Under the pieces are notes generated by a model. It worked only from the letters and a program-made list of their open reading frames with translations, made no database searches and was not told where the DNA came from. This document shows positions 23,812-34,671 of a stretch of DNA of 64,000 bases, one piece after another. The position numbers and the translations under genes were made by a program. The first letter of the stretch is position 1; each line of letters opens with the position of its first letter. Source of the stretch: Astropecten irregularis. Taxonomy: Eukaryota > Echinodermata > Asteroidea > Paxillosida > Astropectinidae. The stretch spans positions 8,618,001 to 8,682,000 of the forward strand of contig OZ020249.1 in assembly GCA_963971285.1 (NCBI GenBank), read 5' to 3'.

Positions 23812-26800
23812 TTAATTATTATTGGCGTCATAATGAGCTGACTCGCGAGATTTCCTCGAGAACTGCTGCGTGAAATCGCGAGTTTCACGATCCTCCGCGC
23901 CGTCATCGAAGGCTTCGTTGGACATCGCAAAGGCGCCGTCGTTCGACGAGTCGATGACATCGAGTTCAACGACCGACAGGTCGTCGACCCCACCACCCAT
24001 ACATCGACACCTGGAACAAAAAGGTACAACACTGATCAGAAGTCGTTAACTACAAGACTCCCTGCCACAAAAATTAAAGATGGCGGGCGAAATAGTTCTC
24101 CGCGTTAGACTGATGGTTTAAAGGATTTACAAGAAGAAAACGAATAGGCCAACGTCAGTTTTTTAAGAACCCTTAACTAAGTTAAAAACTAAAGAGGACG
24201 GACATTTCTAGCGTGCCGTCCATAAACACTTCTTCGATTCAGGTTAACTCACTTGCCAAACTCCTCTGCTTCAGCCAGAGTCTGCGGCAGTTTCTGGCCG
24301 CGTGTCTCCGGTAAGAGGAGCACCAGGACTCCGGCCACTACGGCACTGGAGCCGAATAAGATCAGCGGTAGACTGGCCACGGTGTCTCCCAACAGTAGGA
24401 TGACAGGGGACAGGATGCCACCGATTCGTGACGCCATCGAGCACACGCCGATACCAACGGCCCTGTGAAAGCAACGAGAACTCGTCTAGTCATTCACAGA
24501 GAAGATACGTATTTGCTCTTTGGAAATGTGGATTGAATTGAGTCATGGTAGGTCTTTGTTTTACGTCGAAACAACTTTGTAAAATGTTGAGTGTTTGGAA
24601 CATTGCAATAAGTTCTTCAAGTATTTTATCGCCGGCCAACAAGTTTGGAACTTCATCCTGTTTTAGTCTTAGAATCTTAATTTTGTAAAGTTTCATGAGT
24701 AAACTCATAGGAAATCTGTATGCGATTATCACCAGGGTCGATCTCAAGCCCCCCCCCCGGTAGAACAGCCACTGCTTGCGAGACGCATTTCATGCTCTAC
24801 TGTAGCTGACTTTCAACAATCATGCGGTTTAATTTGTTGGCTTTCAACTCGTGTTTGGTGATATTACGCCAAATAACAAATTCAGTATCTCAGTTAAGGA
24901 TTAATGGATTAAGGTAGTATCATATACTTTGGTAAGAAACCAAAACAGAAATGTTCACAGATTTACGTATAACTTACTTATGAAGATGGTGGTGGTAGAA
25001 ACATACCGTTAAATTTGTTCCGCCTGAAATGGTGTATTTATCCAGAAATTAGTAAAACAACGACCGAAAATCTTTTTGATCTTTTAAAAGATCATAAATA
25101 AAAGAGAAAAGACTTAAAAAATACTGTGGCTGTTTTTCACTGTTTTCTCAAAAAATGGGCACCGTATGGGACTGCAATTTTCACAGATGACTGTTATGGT
25201 ATCTTCCTTGATATTTTTGCCCATGAATCTGTATTTCTTTGATAAAAACCAATTTATGTATGATATTACCTTTAAAAACGCCGTATAGTTTACCTTATTG
25301 GAGTTGGAACCAATTCAGCGGTGTACAGATACACTATCGCAAATGTTGCCGAGATACAGAACTTTCCTATCATAGATACCACGGTTCTCCAAATACCGAT
25401 GGCTGTGGGGAAAGCAAATCCAACAAATTGAATGAATGAAATAACAAGAAATTATTGAGTTTGAGACAGAAAATGGACTCAACAGTTCGTAAAATGTGCA
25501 AACAGTCACCATGGGAAATCTTGGTTCATCAGATGCTGAGTTTTTCAAGCAAATCAAGATTTAGTGTCTTTTCCAAAGATCGTTCGTCTGAACGATTTTT
25601 GGAAGCACAAACATAAAGTAAACCATTCTTCATGTTTTATAAGAAAAATCGAGTCGGGTTTTCGCTAGTTTCTCGTGACTCAGATGTCCGATTGAGCTCA
25701 AATTTTCACAGGTTTATTATTTCATGTACATGTTTGATCAGACAAAGTGTGACTGCTGTCCTGCGACCTTTACCAAGCATGTACTGTACCTTAAAGACTA
25801 TATAGGCTTGGAACCTATTTCGCTACCGCCATTTGAGACCCACAAAACGAAATGAAGGAGTTTGGGCCACATGACCGTAAGCCGAAGAAAGGCTCCAGCT
25901 TCGCTTTATATGACTCAAGCCCTTTTTTCGTTCAGAACACAAAATAGTGGTAGCGAAATAAGCCCCCAAGCCTAGCCTCAAGCATCATTTCTTTACAAAG
26001 TCGCCTTATAATTATGTATTATATAAGGTTTTCGTATAAGGCCTCAGCCTCTGCTACTTAAAAGTATCCAAAAAAATTGCTTAGCACAAAAATAGCTTGC
26101 GCAATAAAACAACCCAACATTGAAAATTCCATTTGATATTCATGGTCACCGAACAACAGCCAAAGAACAATAAATATTGCAAGTGATACACAACACACTG
26201 GAATTTGGTTGTTATTCCTGTTTTTACTATTAAGACAGAAATGTCATGCTTAGCGAATTTTTGTGATGAGCAGCTCTATGAAATTGGCCCATACACTTTA
26301 ATAGCGTGCTACACTGCTACAATTTCACGTTGCTATCTTAAAGATAAGGCAAAACCGTGACTTACGAATAAAGATGGTTGCAAGGCAACCCAAGCCACCG
26401 ATGATTTCCATTATGGAGGTGTTCCACTTTCGGCCGAACCGTTCCACCCCGTAAGTGGCGTAGACAAGGCCCACTATTTCCACGGCGCCGGACACGAAGA
26501 ACGCCCAGTACTCGTCCACGCCAAGATCGCCCGTACTCTGCGAAAGCCCGTAGTACACTAGACTGTTGACATACCTAGATCATGATCATAAACCAGATAT
26601 AGAAGAAGACGAATGAAAACTCAGATGTAGAACTGCGATATTTTGCTGCCTTTATAATTATGAATAGGGGCAATTCCAAATAGTGCGCCCTCAAGAGCCT
26701 GCAGAGCTTTGGCCAATCACAACACGCGGTATTTGTCTACAAAAATCCGCATCATGAGAGGGTTGACAGTTTACAGGCAGTGTGATTGGCTAACGCGTTG

Positions 26801-29800
26801 TAAACTTTTGATGGCGCACTGTATTTGAACTGAATTAAACATGGCGGATTCTCCAACCTCCGAAGCGGGATCACAGGGCGTTTACGGAACGCAGGCTCGA
26901 TATCAGGCTCCGTCCAAGGCTTCGGCTCCATTTCATGAATCCATTTTTTAAAAACCGGTATCAAAATAGAGGCTTTTGGCTGCGGTTCGGAAGTAGATTA
27001 TCTGATTTTGAAAAGGAAGACAGAGCTTTAGCTTCACATGAAAAACCACAACCTATATTTTCAGCACATGGCCTGTCAGTGCTGGAGCCCGAGCCGTGAG
27101 CCTGCAGCCTCCGTTTCGTAAACCCCAATAGAGAAGTGAAAAGGCAAGAACTCAAATGATGAAGGCGCCGTTTAAAGCCATAATGTTTAATACCGCATAT
27201 ACGTACCAGTTAAACTGCATGTTGATGGTTTTGACGGCCATGTTGGGTGTCTTGTAGAGGTCAATGGCCGAAGGAGGTAAAGATGATTCCCTGGAGTCCT
27301 GCAATGCAAAGTAAGAATGCAAACAAAATGACATCTCTACTATAAGGAAAGTACTTATGGATAACTAAAAGATTTTATTCTGAAACACCCATTTTAGACA
27401 TCTGGTTTTGGTAAATATGCGGTATATATAATTCACATCTAGAGTAACAATGATTAAGTGTATATAAAGTCATGATTGGTAAAGGTCATAGAACAGCACT
27501 CGCACTTTGTCTGCTCCAGCATGAAGGAGGATAACCCTGTGAAAATGTGAGCTCAATCGGACATCTGAGTCACGAGACTGAAATAGCGAAAACCCGACTC
27601 CATTGTTTCTTATAAAATAAAGAATGGTTTTGATCTTACTCCAAGATCAAAACTGTTTTCGGTCGTTGGTTTACTAATATCAGGATAAATACACCATTTC
27701 AGGCGGAAATATTTTAACGGTATGTTTCTAACACCACCATCTTCATACCCTGAAAGTTAAACGTAAACCTGTGAACATTTCTGTTTGGGTATTGTGTTAC
27801 CAATCCCGTACTTTACCTTTAAATGATAGGCATATGGGTGAAAATTTATGATAGTAATGATGATAGTGTGGTTTATATTAATTAGACTTGCCATTTGTTT
27901 CTGTAAGTCCTCTTTGTCAAAAAGGACATCGGGGAGAGTCTTCTTGTTGAACTTAGCCAGTCTACGAATGACCGTTTCAGCTTCCTCGATCCTCCCCTTG
28001 GATACCAGCCATCGTATGGACTCCTGTATAAACCTATTCGGACACCAGCCAAAACTTTACTCGATATCAAATACCAGCTGAAGCTCTGGCTTCGGGTGGA
28101 TCAATTTCATACATCCAGATTAACGTAATGGCTTTCAAATAATAAATAGATGTCTTGTCTTTAACAAAAAACGGGGCTTCGGCTTCCACAAATGACCACA
28201 ATCTGTATAGTTTCAGCATATGAGACGAAGCCAAAGCCGGGGCTGAAGTCACTGTTTCGAAAAAGCCTCCGAGCAGAAGTGATAAATTTTACCTCTCGAC
28301 ATAATTATTTTTCATCAGGTGAGGGCGCTCTACTAGACACCGTCTTTGGAGACAACAATTAAGTCAAACAATTAATCCCATGATGTACTTTTGTTGACGT
28401 ATTTCCAAAATTTTGCAAATTTACTCAAACTATAGACCTACAATCAACTTCCAGTATGCCTAATAATGTTTATGGACATAATTTCATGCCATGTGCACCT
28501 CAAAGATGGCGCCAACACAACGCCCCCATGACGTAATTCTAGCCAGTTCAGGTACGAGTGTTATACTTACGGCAGTGGGATGAATATGATCACTGATGTG
28601 AGTGACAAGATCAGGGAGAGTGCTCGCCATTCCTTGATGTGCATCGCTGTCGCTGATATGATGAAATATCCAAATGCGAAGAACACGTTTATGATCATAG
28701 TGACCGCCGTACGCCATGACTTTCCTACAACTTCAAGCACTGATTAAAAATGACACAAAAACATTCACCAAATAACCACTAGGAAAACTGACTGACAAAA
28801 AAAAAAGCACAGTACCAAAGTAAGGGCCTTTACGAAATGAGGCTTCAGGCTATTTGGCTATTTGGGTTTCGGTGCTACCGCCATTTTGTGTCCTAATTGA
28901 AATGAAGGTCCAGAGATACATGGCGAAGCTGGAGCCTTTCTTCGGCTTCGTCATGTGCCCAATCCCTTCAATCATTACGTTTTTGGGGGCATCAAAATTA
29001 ATGTCGGTTTCGAAATAAGTCCCAAGCTTAAACCTCAAGCCTGGTTTCGCAAAAGCCCTATGTAAGGGCCTTTTCCAAGCCTCGGCCCCGGCTCGATAGG
29101 CTCCGGCTCCATTTCTTGAATCTATTCTATAAAAAATGAATCAAAATATATGCTCTTGGCTGCAGTTCGGAGGTAGGTTCTCTGGTTTGAAAAGGAAAAC
29201 AGAGCTTCAGCTTCAACCGAAAACCCACAATCTATACTTAAAGCATAATGGATGACAGATACGAAGCCGGAGCCTGAGCCGTGGTTTGGAAAAGGCAAAG
29301 CTTGCGTACGATCTTGTACCATACCTCCGACTAATGGGGAGATATTTTAATGAATGTCTTACCTAGTACATAGAGGCTGATGTAGCTGCCTATGGCCCCA
29401 AAAGCAGCCATGAAACGGAAAGCCATGTACATGTAGATGTTCACTGAAAACGTAGTGGCGATGAAAGCTGCTACCCAGATTACCATACCAATAATGATGA
29501 CCTTCTTGCGACCAATCCTTCGAACAACAAAAAAGGAAGCCATTTTAAAGCCTCAAGTATAAATATGACAAAGAATGCTGCACACATTCATTGGTAGATG
29601 GTTTTGCATGCCCGTCCTGACCAAGTCTCTGATCCTATTAAGTTAAAAACCACTTCGGTTGTCACGGTGCTACGGAGCTCCACGATTGCCATTCCACTTA
29701 TCCAAATAACCACATAATTTATCTCGCCAAGTCGACTTTTGGAGTGGTAAAGTCCTCTTCTCTCAATTATCTCAACAAGATGACTTTTAGCGAAAACGAG

Positions 29801-31632
29801 AATTCGACTTATCCTGATAATTTATCTGGCCAAGTCAACGAAGTGCATCTAAAAAGTCGTCTTATCCTTATAAATAACCTCAGTTTTATTAAGTCGTCTT
29901 TACAAGGTAAACTATCAGGATAAGTCGACTTCCTTCTTTCAGTAAATCGTCTTGGCGAGATAAATTATCAGGATATGTCGACTTCTTAGTTTTCACTAAG
30001 TCATCTTGTACGAATAAAAATAATCATCTCGATAAGTCGACTTTAAAGGCTTAATAAGTCGACTGTTATCTGTTAGTGGAATGACACTCGTTGAGCTCCG
30101 TAGTATGGTGTTGGGATGAGAGGTCATTGTAATTGGTATACGTATTCGATATTAAGCAGAATATTAAATCTGGATACTAAATAAATAGGGATAGATATAT
30201 GGATATCTTGAGGTCTCGAGGCTATTAAAGGTAGTATCCTACTTTGGTAGCATACCGAAACAGAAATTTGAACAGATTCACATATAACTTACAGGGTATA
30301 AAGATGGTGATGGTAGAAACATACCGTTAAAATATTTCTGCCTGAAATGCTACATTTATCCAGAAAATAGTAAAACCAATGACCAAATTTATTTTTTATC
30401 TTTTAAAGATCAAAAATAAAAAGAGTAAAGATTTAAGACACACTGTGGCCGTTTTCACTTTTCACAAAATGTGGGCATCGTATATGGGACTGACATTTTC
30501 ACAGATGACTATTACTGTATTTTCCTTGATATTTTTGCCAATGAATCTGTATTTCTTTGAAAAAGTTATAGTTATTTGAAGTTCGTCGTCTATGGTATCG
30601 GGTATATTTTTAGGTATAATCTTACCAATCGGAAAGAGCGCCACAGACGAATGACCCAACCAGAAAACCAGCAAAGTACAAAGACTGTGCTAAACTAGGA
30701 AAGCTTCTGTCATCACACACCAGATTGAACTATAGGTATGGGGAAAATAATAAATGCTCATAATTATTATGTAATATTAATTTGTATCCTTTGGAACGTT
30801 TCCATAGGCGTTATCGTTGGAAACAACATGGCCGACCATAGGCCTATGCATCAGTTATTCAGTATACACATTGAGAATTGGCTAAGACTAAACTGAACGA
30901 TCACATGCTACACTGTTTTCAAAATGGTCACCCATTTGGTTTCCAACTTGAAGATTGGTTTACGAAACGGAGGCTCAAACTCCAGCTCGCTCTGACATCC
31001 ATAAAAAAAATGCTGAAAATATAGGCCTAGGTTGTGTTTTTTCCATTGAAGCTCTATTATCTTTTCCAAACTAGAGAATCCACTTCCGAACCGTACGCAA
31101 AAGTCTCTATTTTGATATCCGTTATTTCATTAAGGATTTACGAAATGGAGCCAGAGCCTGAGACGGAGCCTGAGCCTCCGTTTTATAAACGCCCCTATCT
31201 GAAGTCTGCCTGTACCTCTGAGATGGTCGTAGTCTTGTACAACGATGTATCATATTCCCATCCATGTTGGCAGGGCACCCGACTGTAGGTATAGTTCTCG
31301 ACTCCACTGAGTGGCTTGTACGGGTCAAACACATAGCCAGCCGGCAGGTCCCACTGGTAGCAGTTGGAGTACGGGTACTTGCTGTCAGCCTGGTCCGCTG
31401 GAGGCAGAAAAATCGACTTCTTAACATCGGTGCAGTTGTCCTGAAACTCAGCCCAGCTGGAGCAGTTCTCGGCAGGCAGGACGCTGCACCAGTGATCAGT
31501 CTCGGCCGCGTAGAACACATTGCTCAAAGTTGTCAGGCAACTTATCATGCTCGTGATACTAGCATAAACAAAGATCAGAAACTGGTATCGGCCGAAATTC
31601 CCAAGAAGGGGAATAATTTCTTCTAATTCCAT
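23812..31632 (-). CDS. SLC22-family organic ion transporter, paralog C (601 aa, 10 exons)
   Basis: This is a plasma-membrane major-facilitator transporter for organic cations, zwitterions or anions. Exons in transcription order: 31632-31216, 30729-30626, 29517-29363, 28739-28571, 28033-27892, 27298-27207, 26574-26366, 25402-25294, 24462-24253, 24010-23812. They sum to 1,806 nt. Exon 1 gives TM1 and the large extracellular loop, with several cysteines and the N-glycosylation sequons NCS, NCT and NYT. Exon 2/3 carries the MFS loop motif GALSDWIGRKK. Exon 5 has ESIRWLVSKGRIEEAE, where the family usually has Pro after Ser. Exon 7 has VERFGRKW. Exon 9 covers TM11-12 and ends LPETRGQKLPQTLAEAEEF. 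The last exon is an acidic cytoplasmic tail. TM11 has Arg478 in ASRIGG, as in OCTN/OAT proteins, not the Asp of OCTs. The intron after exon 5 uses a GC donor. The start context GGCAACATGG is good. Confidence 0.93.
24909..25275. mobile_element. AAAGGTAGTATCATACTTTGGT-ended element in SLC22 C
   Basis: It has inverted ends (aaggtagtatcatatacttt on the left, tatgatattaccttt on the right). The interior includes gaaacataccgttaaa, gatcttttaaaagatc and gggcaccgtatgggactg. It ends about 19 bp from the exon 8 donor. Further copies: 21901-22250, 30226-30575, 32990-33322, 35908-36245, 47016-47434, 47433-47796, 49542-49785, 51084-51428, 52937-53423 and 62696-63062. Confidence 0.8.
25797..25988. mobile_element. 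Inverted-repeat element with GGCTTGGGAnnTATTTCGCTACCGCCATTT ends
   Basis: The ends are mirror images around agcttcgct and tcggctt sequence. Other copies: 28830-29055, 39305-39440 (truncated), 39901-40130, 41985-42200 and 42990-43148 (left end missing). Confidence 0.7.
26668..26830. mobile_element. Palindromic element with GTGATTGG arms
   Basis: It contains tagtgcgccctcaagagcc and ggccaatcacaacacgcg on the left, and gtgtgattggctaacgcg and gatggcgcact on the right. Related copies are at 36804-36946 and 48762-48900. Confidence 0.65.
27470..27825. mobile_element. Element of the GATCTnGGGGTAAGATC / CGATTGAGCTCAAATTTTCACAGG family
   Basis: Shared blocks are tgtgaaaatgtgagctcaat, atcggacatctgagtcacgag and caccatttcaggcggaaat. 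Other copies lie at about 25605-25800, 34075-34360, 34385-34555, 37645-37978, 59860-60133 and 60640-60745. The ends overlap in type with the AAAGGTAGTATC family. Confidence 0.6.
27886..27891 (-). promoter_or_regulatory. GC-type 5' splice site (ATG|GCAAGT) of SLC22 C exon 5
   Basis: On the minus strand the exon ends CAAATG and the intron starts GCAAGT. Alignment with gene A (CACATT then GTAAGT) puts the border here. The result is phase 0, as exon 6 (GACTCC) requires. A nearby GT (GTCTAA) would break the frame. Confidence 0.8.
29664..30109. mobile_element. Terminal-inverted-repeat element filled with AAGTCGACTT palindromes
   Basis: The left end is gctacggagctccacgattg followed by ccattccactt; the right end is its imperfect complement, agtggaatgacactcgttg then agctccgtag. 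The interior repeats aagtcgactt and related taagtcg or aagtcgtctt blocks in both orientations, with ttatcaggataa and ttatctcgcc spacers. It lies in intron 2 of gene C and is absent at the homologous place in gene B (near 40530). Confidence 0.8.
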
Positions 31633-31740
31633 GTTGCCAAATAATATGAAGCCACGAAGAACAAGAAATTACTGGGATTTACGATCGTGTGATGGTGATC
31701 CGTGCATAGACCTATTCGTCAACGCCCCTTCATAACACCA
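31633..31740 (-). promoter_or_regulatory. Putative proximal promoter of SLC22 C, conserved with B
   Basis: The block reading tattcgtcaacgccccttca on the plus strand is shared with gene B at equal distance from the start codon. Homology of the two upstream regions continues for over 1 kb between element insertions. Function is inferred only from position and conservation. Confidence 0.35.
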
Positions 31741-32268
31741 AAGCCGTAATCATCAGCTTAAACTTGACCCACAGATATAAAACTTTGAAGTCCAGGGTTC
31801 AAGAACTGTTGTTTTGCACTATCATGAATAGGTTACATATCCAACGCTGAACTTTATTATGTTGGCTTGTTTGCAGGTTTTGTTCAAAATAAAACAAGCC
31901 TACGGCTCATATTCCAATACATGTAATAGGCTACTTGGTAAAGGTAGGCTTTCCTATAGCTCCATGATAGGAATGGTACAACATCATGAAAACTTTTCAG
32001 TTTTTGTGTGAAATGTTGCTGTTTGTAAAGTTTAGGGCTCAAACAAAACAGCAATTTTGCATTTGGAATCAAATATTGCCATCGAGAAAAATGACTTCTT
32101 CCATTACAAACATCTTCTTATGTCTTCAGTTTCAACTTCAGACAGCACGATAGAGCAATTGGATCACAAACAGTCAAGTTAGTTAGCCGTCATGTCACCT
32201 CAGTGCTAAATTGCAGTACAACTACGACGTGGCACAACTATTTTATATAGGGCCTACTGCGGTCGATT

Positions 32269-32405
32269 TCACGAAGCCCTGCGATCGATCGTAACTCGAG
32301 TTACGAAGGATAACCCATCGTAGGGGGCTTACCCTATGTAGGGCTGCAATGCATCATAAGTCCTGCGATTGCATGGTAGTAAGTTACGATGGTGAAATCG
32401 ACCCC
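32269..32405. mobile_element. Palindromic element, GGTCGATTTCA family
   Basis: It starts ggtcgatttcacgaagccc and ends ggtgaaatcgacccc. The interior has gatcgatcgtaactcgagtt and ggataacccatcgtag. It lies upstream of SLC22 C. Confidence 0.75.
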
Positions 32406-32520
32406 TGGACAAACAACGTACATGTACACCGTACAAACACCAGACACTACACACAAACAAATATACAAAATAAATTACAATACACACAAGTAATTTAATT
32501 TTGTACAAAGATATAATTAC

Positions 32521-32931
32521 TATGAAGCTGTATTAGGGACATGCTGAAAAAACCGATTTTGTCTCTCTCTGACCTAACTGTACGAGTTATATGTCGTACG
32601 TAAGAGTTATATGTCGTACGTACGAGATTTAAGTCTTGCGAGTACAACTTATATGTCACACGTACGACATATGAATCATCATCGTACGTACATGTACGAC
32701 TACGTACGAGATATGAGTCGTACGTAAGAGTTGTATGCCGTACGTACGAGATGTAAGTCGTAAGTGCGAGATGTAAGTCGTATGTAAGAGATACATCTCG
32801 TACGTACGAGATAATGATTCATAAGTCGTACGTACGACATATACGTCGTACGTACGACTTATAACTCATACGTACGACATACAACTCGTGCACATTGATT
32901 TTTTTCAGCATGCCCCTAATAGAGCTTCGTA
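32521..32931. mobile_element. Terminal-inverted-repeat element (411 bp) with an internal CGTACG palindrome array
   Basis: The left end tatgaagctgtattagggac continues into atgctgaaaaaa. The right end is its complement, ttttttcagcatgcccctaa then tagagcttcgta. The flanks are the 6-bp direct repeat aattac (32515-32520 and 32932-32937). The interior (about 32577-32890) is a string of roughly 20-bp palindromic units such as cgtacgacatatacgtcgta. The region upstream of gene B lacks it. Confidence 0.88.
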
Positions 32932-32989
32932 AATTACAGTGTATGTAGAAATACAAAAGAAGTGCAGGTCTATCAATTAAATGAAATTT

Positions 32990-34671
32990 GTCAAAACAGA
33001 AATGTTCACAGATTTACGTATAACTTACAGGGTGGTTGTGGTAGAAACATACCGTTAAAATGGTTCCGTCTGAAATGGTGTATTTATCCAGAAATTAGTA
33101 AAACAACGACCGAAAATCTTTTTGATCTTTTAAAAGATCAAAAATAATAAAAGAGAAAAGACTTAAGAAATACTATGGCTGGTTTTTCACTGTTTTCTCA
33201 AAAGGTGGGCACCGTATTGGGACTGAAATTTTCACAGATGACTGTTACTGTATCTGTCTTTATATTTTTGACCACGAATCTGTATTTCTTTGACAAAAAC
33301 CAAAGTAAGATATAACTTTTAACTAACACTTGTTTTCTTGAACCCTCTGATCGACTCATTATTTTCATGAACAAACTCATTTATACCTAGGCCTACACCA
33401 CACATTCCTCCTAGCTACTCAACCACAGCTACATAAGATTTATACATCAAACAACCCTATAACTAGCTACCCACCCCTCCTATATCTAGGCCTACCTACA
33501 CCAAATCTACCACTAATAAAAAACGGCAAAATTAACATGCCCTAGTGTCGATTTCACGAAGCCCTAGAATAGAACGTAACTCGAGATAAGAAGGGATAAC
33601 CCATCGTATCCGCCGTATGGCTGCAATGCATCATAAGTCCTACGATTGATAGTAAGTTACGACGACTGAGTTTGGTGAAATCGACTCCTGGCCTAGCACC
33701 GCACTATATCCCCATCAAGCAGCAGTTTATATAAGCCCATTAATAATATTATTGAAATATTGAACTACGCGTGAAATGATACTATAACATGGTATTCATC
33801 GACAAAACTGTATTTGATGTTTGAAGGGCAAAAGCTCAATCATCTCTAGCAAAGAGATCGTAATTGCAAGGTCTTCAAAAAAATTATTGAGTTTGAGACA
33901 GAAAATGTACTCAACAGTTCGTAAACAGTGCAGACAGTCACCATGGGAAATCTTGGTTCATCAGATGCTGGGTTTTTCAAGGAAATAAAGATTTAGTGTC
34001 TTTTCCAAAGATCGTTCGTCCGAACGATTTTTGGAACAAACTTTAAGGACACCCTCACTTGAGTCGTTTCAGTTATCCCCTTTCACTCAAGGTATGAAGA
34101 TGGTGCTGGTAGAAACATATCGTTAAAATATTTATCCAGAAATTAGTAAAACAAAGACCGAAAACAGTTTTGATCTCGGGGTAAGATCAAAACCATTCTT
34201 TATGTTTTAAATAAAGAAAAAATAGTCGCGGGTTTTCGCTATTCTCGTGACTCAGATGTCCGATTGATTTCAAATTTTCACATGCAGGTTTATTATTTCA
34301 TGTACATGTTTGATCAGAAAAAGTATGATTGCTGTTCTGTTACCTTTACCAATCATGTATTGTACATTTATTATAATTATTAGAGTGTATTAAGAAAAAA
34401 TAGTCGCGGGTTTTCGCTATTCTCGTGACTCAGATGTCCGATTGATCTCAAATTTTCACAGGTTTATTATTTCATGTACATGTTTGATCAGAAAAAGTAT
34501 GAGTGCTGTTCTGTTACCGTTACCAATCATGTATTGTACATTTATAATAATTATTAGAGTGTGGGTGGAAATAGCTGAAGGCGACACGAAGACATTGACT
34601 AGGGCTTTCGTATTCCACTGGTGTTTAATGTCCTCAAAGACGCAGTAAGAACGACCAATGAATCTTAAGTA
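32990..34671. other. Spacer between SLC22 C upstream region and SLC22 B 3' end
   Basis: It holds an AAAGGTAGTATC-family copy (32990-33322) and a GGTCGATTTCA element (33543-33692). At about 33880-34045 is a segment that also occurs inside gene C intron 7 (25452-25605; ttattgagtttgagacagaa onward). Two tandem partial copies of the CGATTGAGCTC family lie at 34075-34555. From about 33770 the sequence is homologous to the gene C 3' flank starting near 23590. No separate gene was found. Confidence 0.6.

Noticed and set aside
31264-31626. Plus-strand ORFs of about 120 codons at 31264-31626 and 43216-43578
   Set aside because: They are antisense to SLC22 exon 1 in C and B, and similar only because the exons are paralogous.
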